Shown in pieces: positions 1 through 5,887 of a stretch of DNA of 14,185 nt. Every line of letters begins with the position of its first letter. Within the stretch, counting starts at the first letter, position 1. The stretch spans positions 1-14,185 of the forward strand of contig CAOSWK010000010.1 in NCBI GenBank assembly GCA_948527295.1, read 5' to 3'. The notes below the pieces were generated by a model. That model was not told the origin of the DNA, searched no databases, and saw only the letters and a program-made list of their open reading frames with translations. A program made the position numbers and the translations under genes. The DNA is from an uncultured Eubacteriales bacterium. Its GTDB lineage: Bacteria; Bacillota; Clostridia; Oscillospirales; Acutalibacteraceae.

Positions 1-58
1 GATATCGTTTCACTATTTCTAGCTTGAGTTCTGCAGAATATATTTTTCTTCCAGACAT
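1..58 (-). CDS. IS3-family transposase OrfA, N-terminal 19 codons (partial)
   Basis: Only the start of this gene is visible. The minus strand reads MSGRKIYSAELKLEIVKRY before the window ends. This is the usual opening of the helix-turn-helix OrfA protein of IS3-family elements, which binds the terminal repeats. An AAAGGGG ribosome site (67-73) sits 8 bases before the ATG at 58-56. The position, about 50 bases inside a plausible terminal repeat, is where orfA normally starts. Whether orfA is intact, and whether an orfB with the DDE integrase core follows by programmed frameshifting, cannot be seen. Confidence 0.72.
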   Translation of the reverse strand, partial: MSGRKIYSAELKLEIVKRY

Positions 59-110
59 AGAAATAACCCCTTTCATTAGATTTTCATCTTTGTCTAACAA
101 ATGGGGGTCA
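1..110 (-). mobile_element. IS3-family insertion sequence, one end only
   Basis: The outer end of an insertion sequence lies at about position 110 and the element runs leftwards out of the window. On the minus strand the tip begins TGACCCCCATTTGTTAGAC (110 down to 92), which has the TG start and CCCC-then-GTTAGAC layout of IS3-family terminal inverted repeats. It is followed about 50 bases later by the start of an orfA-like transposase. The opposite end is outside the window, so completeness, target duplication and activity cannot be judged. Confidence 0.7.
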
Positions 111-278
111 CTTCAGAGAACAGCGAAATGAGGATAATCTTGACGTTGCGGTATGTTCAAGGGCTAACATGGTAAAACATAACTTATGTTATCGCTGAGC
201 GCGATGGACAGTATCCCAGAAAAATCATAATACTTTTTTAGAAAAATAAAACCCGTTGCAATATTTTAACAAAATTGG

Positions 279-307
279 TTGATTTTAAAACATATTTATG
301 TTATAAT
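279..307 (+). promoter_or_regulatory. Sigma-A-type promoter of the restriction-modification gene
   Basis: TTGATT (279-284) and TATAAT (302-307) are separated by 17 bases. Transcription would start near 314, leaving only about 15 bases of leader before the GTG start. An inverted repeat (AACATATT at 289-296, AATATGTT at 305-312) overlaps the -10 box and could be an operator. Confidence 0.65.
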
Positions 308-329
308 ATGTTAAAAATCAAGTTAGCGG

Positions 330-3077
330 GTGGTGAATTTGAAATTAAGTTGGAATGAAATTGCGAATAGGGCTATTAAATTTTCTAGGGACTGGGCTGA
401 CGCACGCGGCGAAAAATCGCAGGCACAGCTATTTTTAAACGAATTTTTTCATGTTTTTGGCGTAGACTTAAAAAAAGTGGCTTTGTTTGAGAAAAAGGTC
501 CCGATGGGGCAAAACCGCGATGGATACATAGATTGCCTTTGGGATGGTGTTATTTTAGTTGAGATGAAGTCGCGCGGAAAAAGTTTAAAAAGAGCGTATG
601 AGCAGGCAAAAGACTACGCTTTTAATTTGTCCGACGCCGAGCTTCCCGAATACATAATGGTCTGTGACTTTGAAAACATTAGGTTGTACCGGCTTACGAC
701 CGAGCAAGTTTGGACATTTAAGGTTTCGAATCTCAAGAATCACGTAAAGAAATTTGCGCTGCTGGCTGGATATAAATCTTTGAGGGAGACGTATCAGCCC
801 GAAATTGAGGTTAACGAGAAGGCTGTTCAAAAGATGGCCAAACTTCATGATGCGCTGAAGGAAAGCGGGTACGATGGACATGCCCTTGAGGTCTATTTGA
901 TTCGGCTTTTGTACTGTATGTTTGCAGACGATTCGAACATCTTTGAGCGCGGCGCATTTTATCAATACATAAAAAACTCAAAGGAAGATGGCTCGGATTT
1001 GTCCCGGCGGCTTGCGGAGCTATTTGAAATTCTAGATATGAATGACGAAAAACGGCTAAAAAACAAGCTTTTGCCAGAAAAAATGAAGTCAGATTTCCCA
1101 TACATAAACGGCAAATTATTCGCAGAGCCCTTGCCATTTGCGTATTTTGACGGTGCAATGCGAAAATTGATTATAGAGTGCTGCGAAATGGACTGGTCGA
1201 AGATTTCGCCTGCCATATTTGGCGCGATGTTTCAGGAGGTTACTGATCAAAAAAAGCGCCGAGAACTTGGCGCGCATTATACCAGCGAAGAGAACATCTT
1301 GAAGGTGATAAAACCGCTGTTTTTGGACGATTTAAGGGAAGAATTTGAGCTGATAAAGCACGATAAAAAGAAGCTGTCAGATTTTCACGATAAATTAGCA
1401 AAATTGCAATTCCTCGATCCGGCCTGCGGTTGTGGGAATTTTTTGATTGTCACATACCGAGAATTACGGCTTTTGGAGCTTGATATTTTGAAGATGCTAA
1501 TTGACGACGGTGATCAAATTTCACTGGACGCGATAAATACATATTGCCGCGTGAATGTGAATAAATTTTATGGCATTGAGATCGAGGATTTCCCGTGTCA
1601 AATCGCGCAGGTGAGCATGTGGCTGACCGACCATCAAATGAATAACCGGATAGCCGAGCACTTTGGCCTGAACTACGCACGATTACCGCTGAAAGCTTCT
1701 GCAACGATTATTCATGCAAATGCGCTGAGAATCGACTGGAATGAGGTTATCTCAAAGGACAAGCTAAATTATATAATGGGGAACCCGCCATTTGTAGGGT
1801 ATCATCTGCGCAACCAGGGCCAGAAAGAAGATATGGACTTAGTTTTTGGAGATAATTTTAACAAGCATAGAGTACTGGATTACGTGGCTGCGTGGTACAA
1901 AAAGGCCAGCGATTACATGAAAAAAAGCAAAATCGAAGCTGCATTTGTTTCTACAAATTCGATTTCTCAGGGGCAGCAGCCGGCCATTTTATGGACACCG
2001 CTTATTAAGGAAAACAATGCTACAATCAATTTTGCGCATCGAACGTTTAAGTGGGGCAATGAGGCCAAAGGCAAAAAGGCCCAGGTGCATTGCGTGATTA
2101 TTGGTTTTAGCGATTATAAAAATAATAAAGAAAAGAAAATTTTTGACTCAAATAAACCTAAAAAAATTGATTATATAAGCCCGTACTTAATTGACGCGCA
2201 GGATGTCGTTGTTACAGCAAGGAAACAACCCATGTGCAATGTTCCGGAGATGAATAAGGGTAGCCAACCGACGGATGGAGGTTTTTTGCTATTAAATGAA
2301 ACCGAGAAAGAAGAAATAATTAAAAAAAGCCCTATAGCTCAAAAATGGATACGGCCATTTATCGGAGCAAAAGAATTTGTAAATAAAGAAAAAAGATGGT
2401 GCCTGTGGCTAGTAGATGCAGATCCTAGTGAATTGCGAAAATGTAGGCCTGTTATGGAAAGAGTCAATAATGTTAGAAAATCAAGGCTAAAAAGCAAAGC
2501 TTTAAGTACGCAAAAGGCTTCAAATGTACCTACACTATTTAAAGGAATTCGACAACCGATTAATAACTACCTAGTTATTCCGGAGATAACATCAGAAAAA
2601 AGAAAATACATACCAATTGATTTTGCAGAAAAACACATAATATCAAGTAACAAGCTCCAACTTATACCCGGCGCAAAATTATATGAATTTGGAATATTGG
2701 AGTCTGGCATACATATGTCCTGGATGAGAGCGGTTTGTGGTAGATTAAAAAGTGATTACATATATTCCAGTGGTATCGTTTACAACAACTTCATTTGGCC
2801 AAACTCAACTTCAAAACAAAAAGAAGTCATAGAAAAGGCAGCGCAAGCTGTTTTAGACGCGCGCGATCTGTACCCGGACAGCACATTAGCTGACTTATAC
2901 GACCCAAACACCATGCCGCCAGAATTAGTTAAGGCTCATGAAAAGCTTGATAACGCCGTCAAAGCGGCATATGGTAACGAAGGTTTTGAGACGGAAGAAG
3001 AAATTGTCGCAAGCCTAATAAAGCTTTATAAAGATGCGCTTGACAAAGAAAGCGCAGAGAAAAAGAATATATCATGA
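330..3077 (+). CDS. MmeI-like type IIL/IIG restriction-modification enzyme (nuclease plus adenine methyltransferase)
   Basis: This is a single-chain enzyme that should both cut DNA and methylate its own target. The N-terminal nuclease part has the MmeI-type D-x9-E-x-K signature (Asp68, Glu78, Lys80). A motif X region with GAHYTS lies at about 314-319. The SAM-binding motif I is LDPACGCGNF (362-371), and the catalytic motif IV is NPPF (485-488), which points to N6-adenine methylation. Residues of about 600-820 should be target recognition, followed by a helical C-terminus. The length, 915 residues, matches the roughly 920 of MmeI. Two GTG codons stand in tandem (330, 333) with only a weak GGGTGG-like ribosome site, so either may be the start. 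All motifs are intact, so it is probably active. No separate restriction, methylase or specificity gene is nearby, as expected for this class. The recognition sequence cannot be read from the protein. Confidence 0.92.
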   Translation: MVNLKLSWNEIANRAIKFSRDWADARGEKSQAQLFLNEFFHVFGVDLKKVALFEKKVPMGQNRDGYIDCLWDGVILVEMKSRGKSLKRAYEQAKDYAFNLSDAELPEYIMVCDFENIRLYRLTTEQVWTFKVSNLKNHVKKFALLAGYKSLRETYQPEIEVNEKAVQKMAKLHDALKESGYDGHALEVYLIRLLYCMFADDSNIFERGAFYQYIKNSKEDGSDLSRRLAELFEILDMNDEKRLKNKLLPEKMKSDFPYINGKLFAEPLPFAYFDGAMRKLIIECCEMDWSKISPAIFGAMFQEVTDQKKRRELGAHYTSEENILKVIKPLFLDDLREEFELIKHDKKKLSDFHDKLAKLQFLDPACGCGNFLIVTYRELRLLELDILKMLIDDGDQISLDAINTYCRVNVNKFYGIEIEDFPCQIAQVSMWLTDHQMNNRIAEHFGLNYARLPLKASATIIHANALRIDWNEVISKDKLNYIMGNPPFVGYHLRNQGQKEDMDLVFGDNFNKHRVLDYVAAWYKKASDYMKKSKIEAAFVSTNSISQGQQPAILWTPLIKENNATINFAHRTFKWGNEAKGKKAQVHCVIIGFSDYKNNKEKKIFDSNKPKKIDYISPYLIDAQDVVVTARKQPMCNVPEMNKGSQPTDGGFLLLNETEKEEIIKKSPIAQKWIRPFIGAKEFVNKEKRWCLWLVDADPSELRKCRPVMERVNNVRKSRLKSKALSTQKASNVPTLFKGIRQPINNYLVIPEITSEKRKYIPIDFAEKHIISSNKLQLIPGAKLYEFGILESGIHMSWMRAVCGRLKSDYIYSSGIVYNNFIWPNSTSKQKEVIEKAAQAVLDARDLYPDSTLADLYDPNTMPPELVKAHEKLDNAVKAAYGNEGFETEEEIVASLIKLYKDALDKESAEKKNIS

Positions 3078-3130
3078 ATTTAAAAGTTGACGAAATTGAT
3101 ATGATACGATGATATCGTGAAAAGGCCTAT

Positions 3131-3439
3131 TTAAAATTCTAAAAAAGAAATTAATCGCATCTGAAACAGATGTGATTTTTTATGCAAAAGGTGTGAAATC
3201 ATGTTGACAGAAATCTTGATAGTTGCAGGCGGAGTGCTGCTTGCAGAGATCATCAAGAAGCTTTCATCAGCTATCAAGTCATCTTTATCACTTAACTCAC
3301 TTAAACTTTTATGTCGTCTGGTTTCGCGTCTATCATTATTTTTGGTTTCTTTATCAATTTGCAATATAACTTGCCCAAGCTCTGCTGATACCTCAATCTC
3401 TATCTTTTTTCCGTCTATAAATTCATATTTTATTATCAC
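3131..3439 (-). pseudogene. Truncated sigma-70-like small protein of mobile elements
   Basis: A minus-strand frame opens with a GTG at 3439, preceded by a GGAGAG ribosome site about 7 bases upstream. That start is better than the ATG at 3487, which has no convincing site. The first ~60 residues (IIKYEFIDGKKIEIEVSAEL, then ETKNNDRRETRRHKSLSEL) resemble the short sigma-70-family proteins carried by integrative and conjugative elements in Clostridia, with their F-x-DG start and RRETRRH-x-SL motif. From about 3270 downward the frame loses this character and reads as antisense of another sequence. The region 4 helix-turn-helix expected at the C-terminus is missing, so I call it a fragment. The family assignment is from memory of the motif. 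It may mark the remains of an integrated element. Confidence 0.5.
3153..3181 (+). terminator. Rho-independent terminator after the restriction-modification gene
   Basis: AATCGCATCTG (3153-3163) pairs with CAGATGTGATT (3167-3177) around an AAA loop, with one wobble, and runs into TTTTTT. It lies about 75 bases after the stop codon of the restriction-modification gene. Confidence 0.8.
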
Positions 3440-3479
3440 TTCGTTGTCTCTCCGTATTTCTAAAATTTCAAAAATATGA
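3201..3479 (+). other. Start of a small hydrophobic peptide, overlapping the sigma-like relic
   Basis: An ATG at 3201 follows a good AAAAGGTG ribosome site (3186-3193, 7-base spacer). It reads MLTEILIVAGGVLLAEIIKK, a single membrane helix followed by lysines, like small membrane peptides or holin-like toxins. After about residue 25 the frame turns into Ser/Leu/Ile-rich sequence that is simply the antisense of the sigma-like fragment, so at most the first 25 codons are authentic. It may be a truncated gene joined to the fragment at about 3270. No function can be assigned. Confidence 0.3.
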
Positions 3480-3572
3480 AGAAACATGGTGGTGCTCTTG
3501 ATGAATAAAATATGTACATGTGAAATACCGCTTTCTGTGTTATCAAAAGGCCAAAATACTAATTAGACAAAC

Positions 3573-3634
3573 AGCAGCAAAAAAAGGAGGCTGTAAGCAA
3601 ATAAAAAATCTATTTGCTTACAGTCTTTGCTGCT
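3573..3634 (-). terminator. Strong nested hairpin, T-tailed on the minus strand
   Basis: CTGTAAGCAAATA (3591-3603) and TATTTGCTTACAG (3611-3623) form a perfect 13-bp stem with a 7-base loop. On the minus strand it is followed by CCTCCTTTTTTT. A second pair of arms, AGCAGCAAA (3573-3581) and TTTGCTGCT (3626-3634), encloses it. It fits a minus-strand terminator, but no minus-strand gene now ends there. It could equally be the folded core of a small repeat element. Confidence 0.5.
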
Positions 3635-3654
3635 TTGCGATAAATTTTGGACAT

Positions 3655-3692
3655 AAAAAAGCCGTAGTAACTGTTATGTATGTCACTGCGGT
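3655..3692 (-). terminator. Minus-strand hairpin with TTTTTT tail
   Basis: The arms at 3661-3671 and 3682-3692 pair with one mismatch and one wobble on the minus strand and run into six Ts (3660-3655). It lies just downstream, in minus-strand sense, of a region with no surviving gene, so it may be the terminator of a lost gene. Confidence 0.5.
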
Positions 3693-3979
3693 TCTAAAGT
3701 TTGATATTATATTGTCTTTTTTGATTTTATATTTGCCCGCTGGCATTCCCCTACAAAAATTGAAACTGTTCTTTTTCATTCACATTAATAAATTTGAATG
3801 AATTAGTTGCTTTATTTCACTATACGTACCACTTAATAGAATATGCTTCATCCAATATCGCCTTTACGTTAAGATTAATCGATTAATCGTCGACTTAATT
3901 GATCAAATCATGTAAACTTTAAAACACTTTTGATTTTAATGTACAAACTATGATTTTTTTATCAATTTGTGTGCTAAAC
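3693..3979. other. AT-rich non-coding stretch
   Basis: No convincing gene is visible. The ORF that crosses it on the plus strand lacks a ribosome site and protein-like composition. The minus strand reads INLNVKAILDEAYSIKWYV before a stop at about 3816, which looks protein-like and may be the last codons of a decayed gene; I do not recognise it. A perfect 16-bp palindrome, GATTAATCGATTAATC, lies at 3873-3888. Confidence 0.4.
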
Positions 3980-4008
3980 AAAAAAGACACAGAGCTTGGG
4001 TCTTTTTT
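3980..4008. terminator. Bidirectional terminator-like hairpin
   Basis: AAAAAAGAC at the left and GTCTTTTTT at the right enclose ACAGAGCTTGG, giving an A/T-flanked stem with T-runs in both directions. It lies just before the cupin relic. Confidence 0.55.
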
Positions 4009-4023
4009 ATAGGTTCAGTGCTC

Positions 4024-4236
4024 ATTTGTGTGGATGGAGAAGGCTGGTATCAGGAATTTGGCAAGGAAGCAGTTAAATTATCCCCCGGAATGGTGGTTCC
4101 GGCTAATACTAAACATTAGCACGGAGCCACGAAAGACTGCTGGTTCTCACACATTGCTTTTTCAATCCTAGATGCAACCGTATCAACAGAATGGTGCTCG
4201 GAAGTTAGTGACGATGAGTATAATACTTTAAACTGA
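4024..4236 (+). pseudogene. Cupin-domain protein relic (first copy)
   Basis: One frame reads DGEGWYQEFGKEAVKLSPGM, then VVPANTKH, a TAG stop at 4117-4119, then HGATKDCWFSHIAFSI and a natural-looking end EVSDDEYNTLN with TGA at 4234. The layout (GEGWYQ, L-x-PGMVV, KH-x-HGA, WFSHIA) is that of the small cupin proteins often annotated beside carboxymuconolactone decarboxylases. The TAG stands where the family has Trp (KHWHGA), so a single TGG-to-TAG change would explain it. The N-terminal half is missing. It is dead as a full gene. A second, more damaged copy lies at 10051-10212. Confidence 0.8.
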
Positions 4237-4249
4237 TCAGAAATTCAAA

Positions 4250-4280
4250 AATCCCTGAAAACATTCGAGGATTGCTTTTT
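4250..4280 (+). terminator. Terminator behind the cupin relic
   Basis: AATCC (4250-4254) pairs with GGATT (4269-4273), with further inner pairs, and is followed by GCTTTTTAT. It begins 14 bases after the relic's stop codon, so it was probably the original gene's terminator. Confidence 0.6.
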
Positions 4281-4393
4281 ATAAACACGTCTTATAGAAT
4301 GATTAAGATTTTTTATAAGTTATAGTTTTCTTGCAATAATATAACAACACACCCCTATGCTACTTTGTTATTGTATCAAAAGCATAGTGATAA

Positions 4394-4510
4394 GGTATAT
4401 TTTCACCCGACTATTAATACAATGCTCAGCGTGTCGCGCTTTTTTATATTAGTAAAAAATAAAAATCTTTGGATTTTAAATAGTAGGTATATTTTAACCA
4501 AACTATTAAT
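4394..4510 (+). repeat. Two 25-base direct repeats, each followed by a hairpin
   Basis: The stretches 4394-4418 and 4486-4510 match at 22 of 25 positions; both start GGTATATTTT and end ACTATTAAT. The first is followed by AGCG/CGCT and a run of six Ts, the second by the GAGAGC/GCTCTC hairpin at 4523-4546 and TTGCTTTTT. The surrounding 4282-4699 holds no convincing gene: the frame at 4365-4571 lacks a ribosome site and protein-like composition. Confidence 0.55.
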
Positions 4511-4522
4511 TGGCACAAATCT

Positions 4523-4555
4523 GAGAGCTCAGTATTATGGGCTCTCTTGCTTTTT
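4523..4555 (+). terminator. Terminator-like hairpin after the second direct repeat
   Basis: GAGAGC (4523-4528) and GCTCTC (4541-4546) form a 6-bp stem with a 12-base loop, followed by TTGCTTTTT. No gene immediately upstream is recognisable, so it may end a small RNA or be a leftover. Confidence 0.45.
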
Positions 4556-4699
4556 ACGAGGGCTTCTGTAAAATCCATTTGTCAGCTTTCCTTTACTTAT
4601 TTTCTTATATCTATTTTGAACTTTTGTGCAATTCAATTCCATTATTTTACAAAATGGAACTTTTATAAAATTTGCTAAAGATCAAAATATAAAAAAAGC

Positions 4700-4981
4700 T
4701 TATTTAAAGCCATTTTACAAAAACTTGGCTTTAAATACACCCAGTTAGTAAGAATAATATGGTATAGTTTAGTGTGGGACAGAAAAATAAGGTGCTTATT
4801 TGCAAAAAGCCTGTGTGAAAAAGCACATTTGTATTTATGGGACGAACCGCTTAATTTTATTGATATTTTATCCCGCATGCAAATTGAAAATTTGATTTTA
4901 AAATTTAAACCAACACTCCTATTTGTTGAACACGATAAAGCTTTCAGCGAAAAGCTCTCGACAAGAATCTTAAAAATTTAA
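4700..4981 (+). pseudogene. ABC-F ATPase (ribosomal protection type), degraded C-terminal end
   Basis: The fragment reads LFKAILQKLGFKYTQL, then frame-shifted remains of the ABC signature (NM-stop-FSVGQKNKVLI in another frame, SGGQ changed to SVGQ), then AKSLCEKAHLYLWDEPLNFI with the Walker B LYLWDEP, LLFVEHDKAF with the H-loop, and the end RILKI with TAA at 4979-4981. This is the C-terminal part of the second ATPase domain of ABC-F proteins such as the Lsa/Vga antibiotic-resistance group. An extra T near 4798-4801 breaks the frame between KVLI and AKSL, and a second shift lies near 4755. The first ATPase domain and the linker are gone. Only the last ~70 codons (from 4772) remain open, and they could not form a working ATPase. 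Confidence 0.85.
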
Positions 4982-5078
4982 GGAATTTGAAAAATACTGC
5001 TATCATGAGGCCCTACAGGGTGTCGACAATCAAATATGTGATAAAATAACACTATTACAATGCAAATTAAATTATTAA
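4980..5078 (+). other. Short open stretch with protein-like composition
   Basis: A frame overlapping the ABC-F stop reads KEFEKYCYHEALQGVDNQIC, then about a dozen more residues to a TAA at 5076. It has no start or ribosome site. Its amphipathic, helix-like composition could mean the remnant of a C-terminal tail, but I do not recognise it and it may be chance. Confidence 0.2.
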
Positions 5079-5093
5079 AAACAAAAGTGAATC

Positions 5094-5471
5094 ATGAAAT
5101 TTGTGGGTATAACAAGACAAGAAATTTTTAAATATGCGAAGGAAAAATTCGGCACAAACCCGGAATATCTTTGGTCCAAGTCCCCTAAAAATGCTGTTTT
5201 GAGAAACAAAGAAAATTCAAAATGGTATGCGATAGTAATGAATATTCCTCAAAAACGCCTCGGCTTAAAAGTCGAAGGGTATATTGATATCTTAGATGTT
5301 AAATGCGATCCGATCTTGATAGGTTCGCTGCTAAACAACAACGGCTATTTGCCGGGATACCACATGAACAAAACTAATTGGATAACTTTGCTTTTGGATG
5401 GATCGGTGCCAAAAGATGACGTATTCAATCTCATTGCTCTCAGTTATGAGCTGACAACAAACAAAAAATAA
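5094..5471 (+). CDS. MmcQ/YjbR family protein (DUF419, CyaY-like fold)
   Basis: This is a complete 125-residue member of the MmcQ/YjbR family, small proteins with a CyaY-like fold described as possibly DNA-binding; their cellular role is unsettled. The recognisable blocks are the start TRQEIFKYAKEKFGTNPEYL, the core AVLRNKENSKWYAIVM, VDILDVKCDP-like residues (YIDILDVKCDPILIGSLL), the PGYHMNKTNWI motif and the end LLLDGSVPKDDVFNLIALSY. A TGA lies two codons before the ATG in the same frame, which fixes the start at 5094 or later; the length fits the family. The ribosome site is weak and no clear promoter is visible. It stands alone between relics and a repeat block and appears intact, so it is probably under selection. 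Confidence 0.92.
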   Translation: MKFVGITRQEIFKYAKEKFGTNPEYLWSKSPKNAVLRNKENSKWYAIVMNIPQKRLGLKVEGYIDILDVKCDPILIGSLLNNNGYLPGYHMNKTNWITLLLDGSVPKDDVFNLIALSYELTTNKK

Positions 5472-5619
5472 ACAGATAAAAATTTTCTGCTTTCCTATGC
5501 CACATTTTTCTATCGCAAAAAGGCTCTTCTAATGCAAGAAAATTTCGCCATCTGCGTATGTCGACCAAGGCTTCGCTTTTGGAATCCACGATTTTTTGAA
5601 AAAAATTGAGTAAAACTTT

Positions 5620-5757
5620 TTCTTTTTAGCGCCAAAGACTCTTCCTTTCTTAAGGCCGGTCCAGCGTGACGCTGGTCGGTTAGGGAGAGCTCGAGAGGGA
5701 ATCGAAATCCCTCTCGGAACGTTTTTGGTTACTTTTTTCGTTGAAAAAAAGTGACTT
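5620..5757. repeat. Palindrome-rich intergenic repeat block
   Basis: Three hairpins stand in a row: CCAGCG/CGCTGG (5661-5675), CGAGAGGGA/TCCCTCTCG with a 7-base loop (5692-5716), and GTTACTTTTTT paired with AAAAAAAGTGAC (5728-5755). The first lies in a larger imperfect palindrome from AGACTCTTCC to GGGAGAGCT. The block is richer in GC than its flanks. It resembles the dispersed palindromic intergenic repeats of Clostridia. Only one copy is in the window, so repetition in the genome is an inference. The rest of 5472-5829 holds no gene. Confidence 0.5.
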
Positions 5758-5829
5758 AAAAATAAAATTTAATAGCAGAAAAAATTGATGACAATTTGCA
5801 CACCTCAATGCAAAACACCCCAAAATAAA

Positions 5830-5858
5830 TTGACTATATTGATTATTTATAGTATAAT
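5830..5858 (+). promoter_or_regulatory. Promoter of the 1358-residue Nif11-leader gene
   Basis: TTGACT (5830-5835) and TATAAT (5853-5858) are spaced by 17 bases. AAGGAGG (5872-5878) then lies 9 bases before the ATG. The design is nearly the same as at the two other leader genes (10579-10607 and 13979-14007). Confidence 0.8.
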
Positions 5859-5887
5859 ATAACTATATTTTAAGGAGGCTGATTTTA

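Noticed and set aside
3088..3116. Possible promoter (TTGACG plus a -10) after the restriction-modification gene
   Set aside because: No good -10 stands at 16-18 bases, and a terminator follows immediately.
3520..3801. 93-residue plus-strand ORF
   Set aside because: It runs through two hairpins, has no ribosome site, and its composition is not protein-like.
4394..4510. Possible CRISPR repeats
   Set aside because: There are only two copies, at 88% identity, separated by 67 bases, with no further units and no cas genes.
4365..4571. 68-residue plus-strand ORF
   Set aside because: It crosses the two direct repeats and their hairpins, has no ribosome site, and resembles nothing.
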